A DNA stretch of 64,000 nucleotides from Sipunculus nudus (taxonomy: Eukaryota > Annelida > Sipuncula > Golfingiida > Sipunculidae), in contig CM049312.1 in assembly GCA_026874595.1 (NCBI GenBank), forward strand, positions 26,219,956-26,283,955, read 5' to 3'. The notes beneath the pieces were generated by a model. That model made no database searches. It was not told where the DNA came from and saw only the letters and a list, made by a program, of their open reading frames with translations. Position numbers and translations under genes: made by a program. Below, in pieces: positions 60,506 to 64,000 of this stretch. Numbering within the stretch: position 1 is the first letter of the stretch; every line of letters begins with the position of its first letter.

Positions 60506-62693
60506 GTAAGCTATATTGTCATTTCTATTCTACTTTTTTATCTAAAAATGGGATACCCATTATCAGATCTTTCTAATATATGAAATTATGGGCCGATATG
60601 TTTATCTAGTTAAAAAACCTTACCAAATGATCTAATGTTAAGTATACGTTTGGTTAGCTTAACAAGTGACCCATGGGTGACGATGCTCAGCTGACTGACA
60701 TGTTGGTTTCGGCTATGACACCAAATGTAGTTACGTACATTTGTGCACATGAGAATATGGGAACCTATAATCAACCATGGGGAGATCGACTTAATGATAA
60801 AAATTTGTGCTCTGTAATACATCCAATTTTCAGAAAAAGAGAAAACGGCGGCTATCCATAAATCTGCAAACATATAATAAATATAAAATGTATGGACAAG
60901 ATAAAATGAATACAGCTGGTGTCACCAGTCATTATCACCTGAAGGAGCCAATCGTGATCAATTAACACATTAGGTCTCAGAGCAGTAAACAATACATCAG
61001 TCAAGAATCTGACCTGACTGCTATAATATGACCCTTAATGATCGAAGAAAAAAAGTAAGCATAAAAAAGCAGAGAAACTGGTATAACTGCTGTCATTCAA
61101 ATGTAGTGGTAGCGCCATAAGTTTTGAGGAACAGTTGAAACAATATATGATACATAACCATACCACATTGCAGGACAGGAGATGAAACCTTAGCCGAAAA
61201 ACTAACACATTTGCTGTAAAATGGCAGTCTAAAATACAGGGGGAAAAAATGCATGAAAATAGAAAACCACCGGCCTTCAGAAAGTGATAAAGGCTTGTCA
61301 TGAGCAGTATGTCATGAGCAATAAAGATAAGGTTTCAGGACACAGCAGAGAAAATGATATTAATGATCTCATTGTTGAAAAATGTGCGATATTCACGGAC
61401 GATCAAGTTTAACCATTCTGGGGTGCTCAAACAGGCCACATAAACTGGAGAATATACGTCACAATGACTCTAATTTCATGGTTAAAAATAATTCCCTGGG
61501 TATAAATAACGTTTAAAGGTATAAAGGTTATGATTTGTATCCTATTAGAGGAAAATCCTCCTATCTGACTTTTTTTAAATCAAGGGAAAAATGGGTAAAA
61601 TATTCGAAAAAATAAAGGTGGAACCACCTATCTTCAGAAAGCGCTGAAACTGCCCTAGATCAGTTTTCAAGGCAAAGTCCATGACGTTAAGGGATCACTC
61701 AGGCCCATGGCCAGGTTTCTTTGAAACATTAAAAATGATGCCCAAAAGCAGCTGAGCACTCACACACACACATGATCAAACAATTGTGACAACAGTCATA
61801 TAAAGATTTTTGTATAGACTATATATACAGTGTATTTCAATAATAAGGCTTGGATGGTAGCTGTCGCCGATATGAAGCTGAACCTGGAGATGCCACAGGT
61901 ACCAGATTACTAACAGGGGGCTCTCCCTTATGTGCAATATCTGAAGACAAATAAAGACCTTATTTAATCTTTAAGGTTCTTAAATTCTTCCCAAGGAAAA
62001 GGTGTCACAAGAAAGGAAAAATATTTACACATGAAAACTAGAAGGAAGTTTTGTTTTAAGACCGATTAAACTGAACAGGACATGTCACAGGTTAATGAAG
62101 TAATAATAATAATAATAATAATAAAGAAATATAATAACCAGTTTAGTTCTTTACTGAGGCTGCAATATTGTATTTTACAATGCAATAAGATATCTAGTGG
62201 CTGACTGACCACTTATGCATCAGAATGAAGTTATGTTTGTCACTGGTTGACACTGTTGGTAGTGGGTTGTCATGGAGTCCTCCAATCCACCAAGGTCACA
62301 GGGTTTCTGACGGTGCCTGCCTTTCCCAATATTTTTTGTGGCCTCAGTACAGCAAGCAGAGACAATTTTGTTTAACTTCAGTTGCATGTTACTGTAAAAT
62401 TCTGTTTGAGACTAGGGTACCATAGGTACAATTATTTCATGTACCGTAAGTGTTGGTTTGGTTCTCTGACATGGTCCACCTCAGTCAAAACTTAATATCT
62501 GTTCAGGGATTTAAGATTTAAGGACTCTAACGGCCCGGGCAAAGTACTAAGCAGGGTAAAAAATTAATTTAATACATTTACAAATATTGTGAATAGCAGG
62601 CAATCCTGTGACACATGACAATCAATGAATTAATTATCAAGATACAGGAGACTTGATTTATACTACACACGTATATATATATATATATATATA
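60506..62693. other. Probable intron; (AAT)n at 62,097-62,124, (TA)n at 62,672-62,692
   Basis: If the second GTPase gene continues past 64,000, this is part of its fourth intron. I found no exon matching the expected YN...ED-L motif or the RDW motif. Confidence 0.4.
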
Positions 62694-63436
62694 CAGTCGA
62701 ACCTGTCTAATGCGACCACCCAAGGGACTGGGCAAAGTGGTCGTAATAGACAGATGGTCGTATTTGACAGGTTCTTAACATTAGTAACTGCACAAATCTA
62801 ACTGACATGTATGACGGAAATATACATATTAGACCATCTGTATGACTATAAGTAAAAACATATTTGCAGAAGGGAACGCTCTTGGTGTTACATGTTTTAG
62901 TTATTGCACACAAATGTAGGCCTACATGTATTTATCTGTGTATTATGATGCAATGCACTGAATTGATCAAAGACAGTTCACAAAGGCACAGATCAAAGAT
63001 TAATTTCGGGGTTCCTCCATTCATGAGGATTAATAGGTCGTGTGAGCCAGTCACATTGCCTGCTTGGGGCTTCAGGCCCAGGTTCGTCCCTAGGTCCCAA
63101 TAATCACCAATCTGTGCTCCGTACACACACACACACACAAGTACAACAAATAGCAGCGGTGTAAGTGTTTGCAACTTCACGCATGGTTAATTAACCGACC
63201 GTTCAGCGCTCTACAGTGAGCAGCACAAAGAGGGCCCGCATTAGGCAGGTCAATTAATTAGAAATATGTCACTTTGGTGAGGAAAAACAGCCCGTAATTC
63301 ATAATAGCCAGGTGGTCGTATTTCTCATGTTTTATCTATAGATAATATAACGGAATTTCAAAAGGGACTGATATCTAGTGGTCGTAATAGCCAGGTGGCC
63401 GCATTTCAGAGGTGGTCATTCAGACAGGTTTGACTG
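62694..63436. mobile_element. 743-bp pogo/Tc1-mariner-type MITE
   Basis: Left end CAGTCGAACCTGTCTAATGC + GACCAC. The right end, read inward, is CAGTCAAACCTGTCTGAATG + ACCAC. It is flanked by TA on both sides (62,692-62,693 and 63,437-63,438). Inner GGTCGTAATAGACAG / GGTCGTAATAGCCAG repeats reinforce the symmetry. CAGT ends with a TA duplication are typical of pogo/Tigger relatives. No transposase is present. Confidence 0.85.
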
Positions 63437-63530
63437 TATATATATATCGCTTTTATTTCATAAATTGTTTTTAAAGATACAGAATGAATTAATAATTTAT
63501 ACTGAACTTTCTGCTTTCTGTACAATTCAG

Positions 63531-63596
63531 TGGGGAATAGAATTTACATTTTTGATGGCATCTCTATTTTTACCGTTTTATGAGAACTTTTCCTTT
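63531..63596 (+). CDS. Candidate additional exon of the second GTPase gene (weak)
   Basis: A strong acceptor (TTTCTGCTTTCTGTACAATT + CAG) and a good donor (TTT|GTAAGA) bound a 66-bp phase-0 open segment reading WGIEFTFLMASLFL then PFYENFSF. Position and phase would allow it to follow the exon ending at 60,505. However, it lacks the expected YN and acidic residues of that family position, so it may be chance or an alternative exon. Confidence 0.15.
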
Positions 63597-64000
63597 GTAA
63601 GAGGCGGATTAGACGAGATAAATATATTGGAAATAAAAATAAGCAATGAAGACCAAGAACATCAAGTATGATTAAAAGCATCCACAAATGACAAAATTCC
63701 GGTGGATAGAACGTCAGTGTCTGTGGGCTTCCACGTAGATCTCTCCAACGAACTTGAGAGTGGAATCATATTTACAAAAGGACTATTAAAGATGTGTTTC
63801 TACTGTGGTGAAGTCAAGCAACACACCGAGACAGTTTATACGCTAATCGTGCGTGGTTCTGAATAGTGTCGTCCACAGTGGTATATTCGGTTACATAGTG
63901 TTTAATACGTCAAGGATTATTCTGCTGTGACAGACATTTCCTAAGTGTTTTTCCTAAGTGTTTTTCCTAAGGCTGATAATTGCTTGTGAATACACAGTGA
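63597..64000. other. No gene seen
   Basis: Window end. TTCCTAAGTGTTTTTCC is tandemly repeated at 63,938-63,971. No exon recognised. Confidence 0.4.

Overview
This is an AT-rich, intron-bearing animal sequence. Nothing in it is bacterial or viral: there is no operon-like packing, and coding sequence is confined to short, phase-matched spliced exons and to decayed transposons. Abundant (TA)n tracts, an L1/Tx1-like LINE, an L2/CR1-like LINE, hAT and pogo-type DNA elements, probable Helitron ends, a tRNA-derived SINE and the AGGTCA-rich and 'GATGGCCGCC' interspersed repeats all suggest a marine or freshwater invertebrate. A mollusc, probably a bivalve, is my inference from the look of the repeats and is not proven.

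Layout. 1-39 kb is almost wholly repeat-derived: a 40-bp minisatellite (1.35-1.6 kb); a 5'-truncated LINE with a perfect 14-bp target-site duplication (1.68-4.44 kb); an AGGTCA-rich repeat (7.25-8.95 kb); a 954-bp inverted-repeat element (9.92-10.87 kb); a 400-bp hAT MITE with an exact 8-bp duplication (12.35-12.75 kb); a decayed hAT (17.0-19.2 kb); two Helitron-like 3' ends (20.13 and 27.62 kb); a 973-bp foldback element with a 9-bp duplication (23.3-24.27 kb); an L2/CR1-like LINE remnant (29.87-31.23 kb); and a SINE (36.84 kb).

39.0-44.3 kb, minus strand, holds the main gene: 17 coding exons that splice in frame into a predicted 747-residue GTPase of the atlastin/GBP (dynamin-like) superfamily. 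Its second half is built from four successive helical modules of about 92 residues, encoded by alternating exons of about 72 and 204 bp, all phase 0. I read these as tandem copies of the single three-helix 'middle' domain of atlastins. No transmembrane hairpin is seen. The first four coding exons of a second, divergently oriented relative start at 57.1 kb on the plus strand (57,125-60,505); its rest is not found before the window ends. Two introns of the pair use a GC donor in the same AAG|GCAAGT context.

Between the two GTPase genes (44.3-57.1 kb) lies a young tandem duplication. Copies A and B of 2.38 kb are nearly identical, 4,106 bp apart; an older, more diverged third copy C follows 4.36 kb later. 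The interval also carries a second AGGTCA-rich repeat and a pair of CTCF-like motifs. The modular multi-bundle GTPase and its divergent neighbour are the best candidate here for something undescribed; a role in membrane remodelling or cell-autonomous immunity is inferred only from the family.
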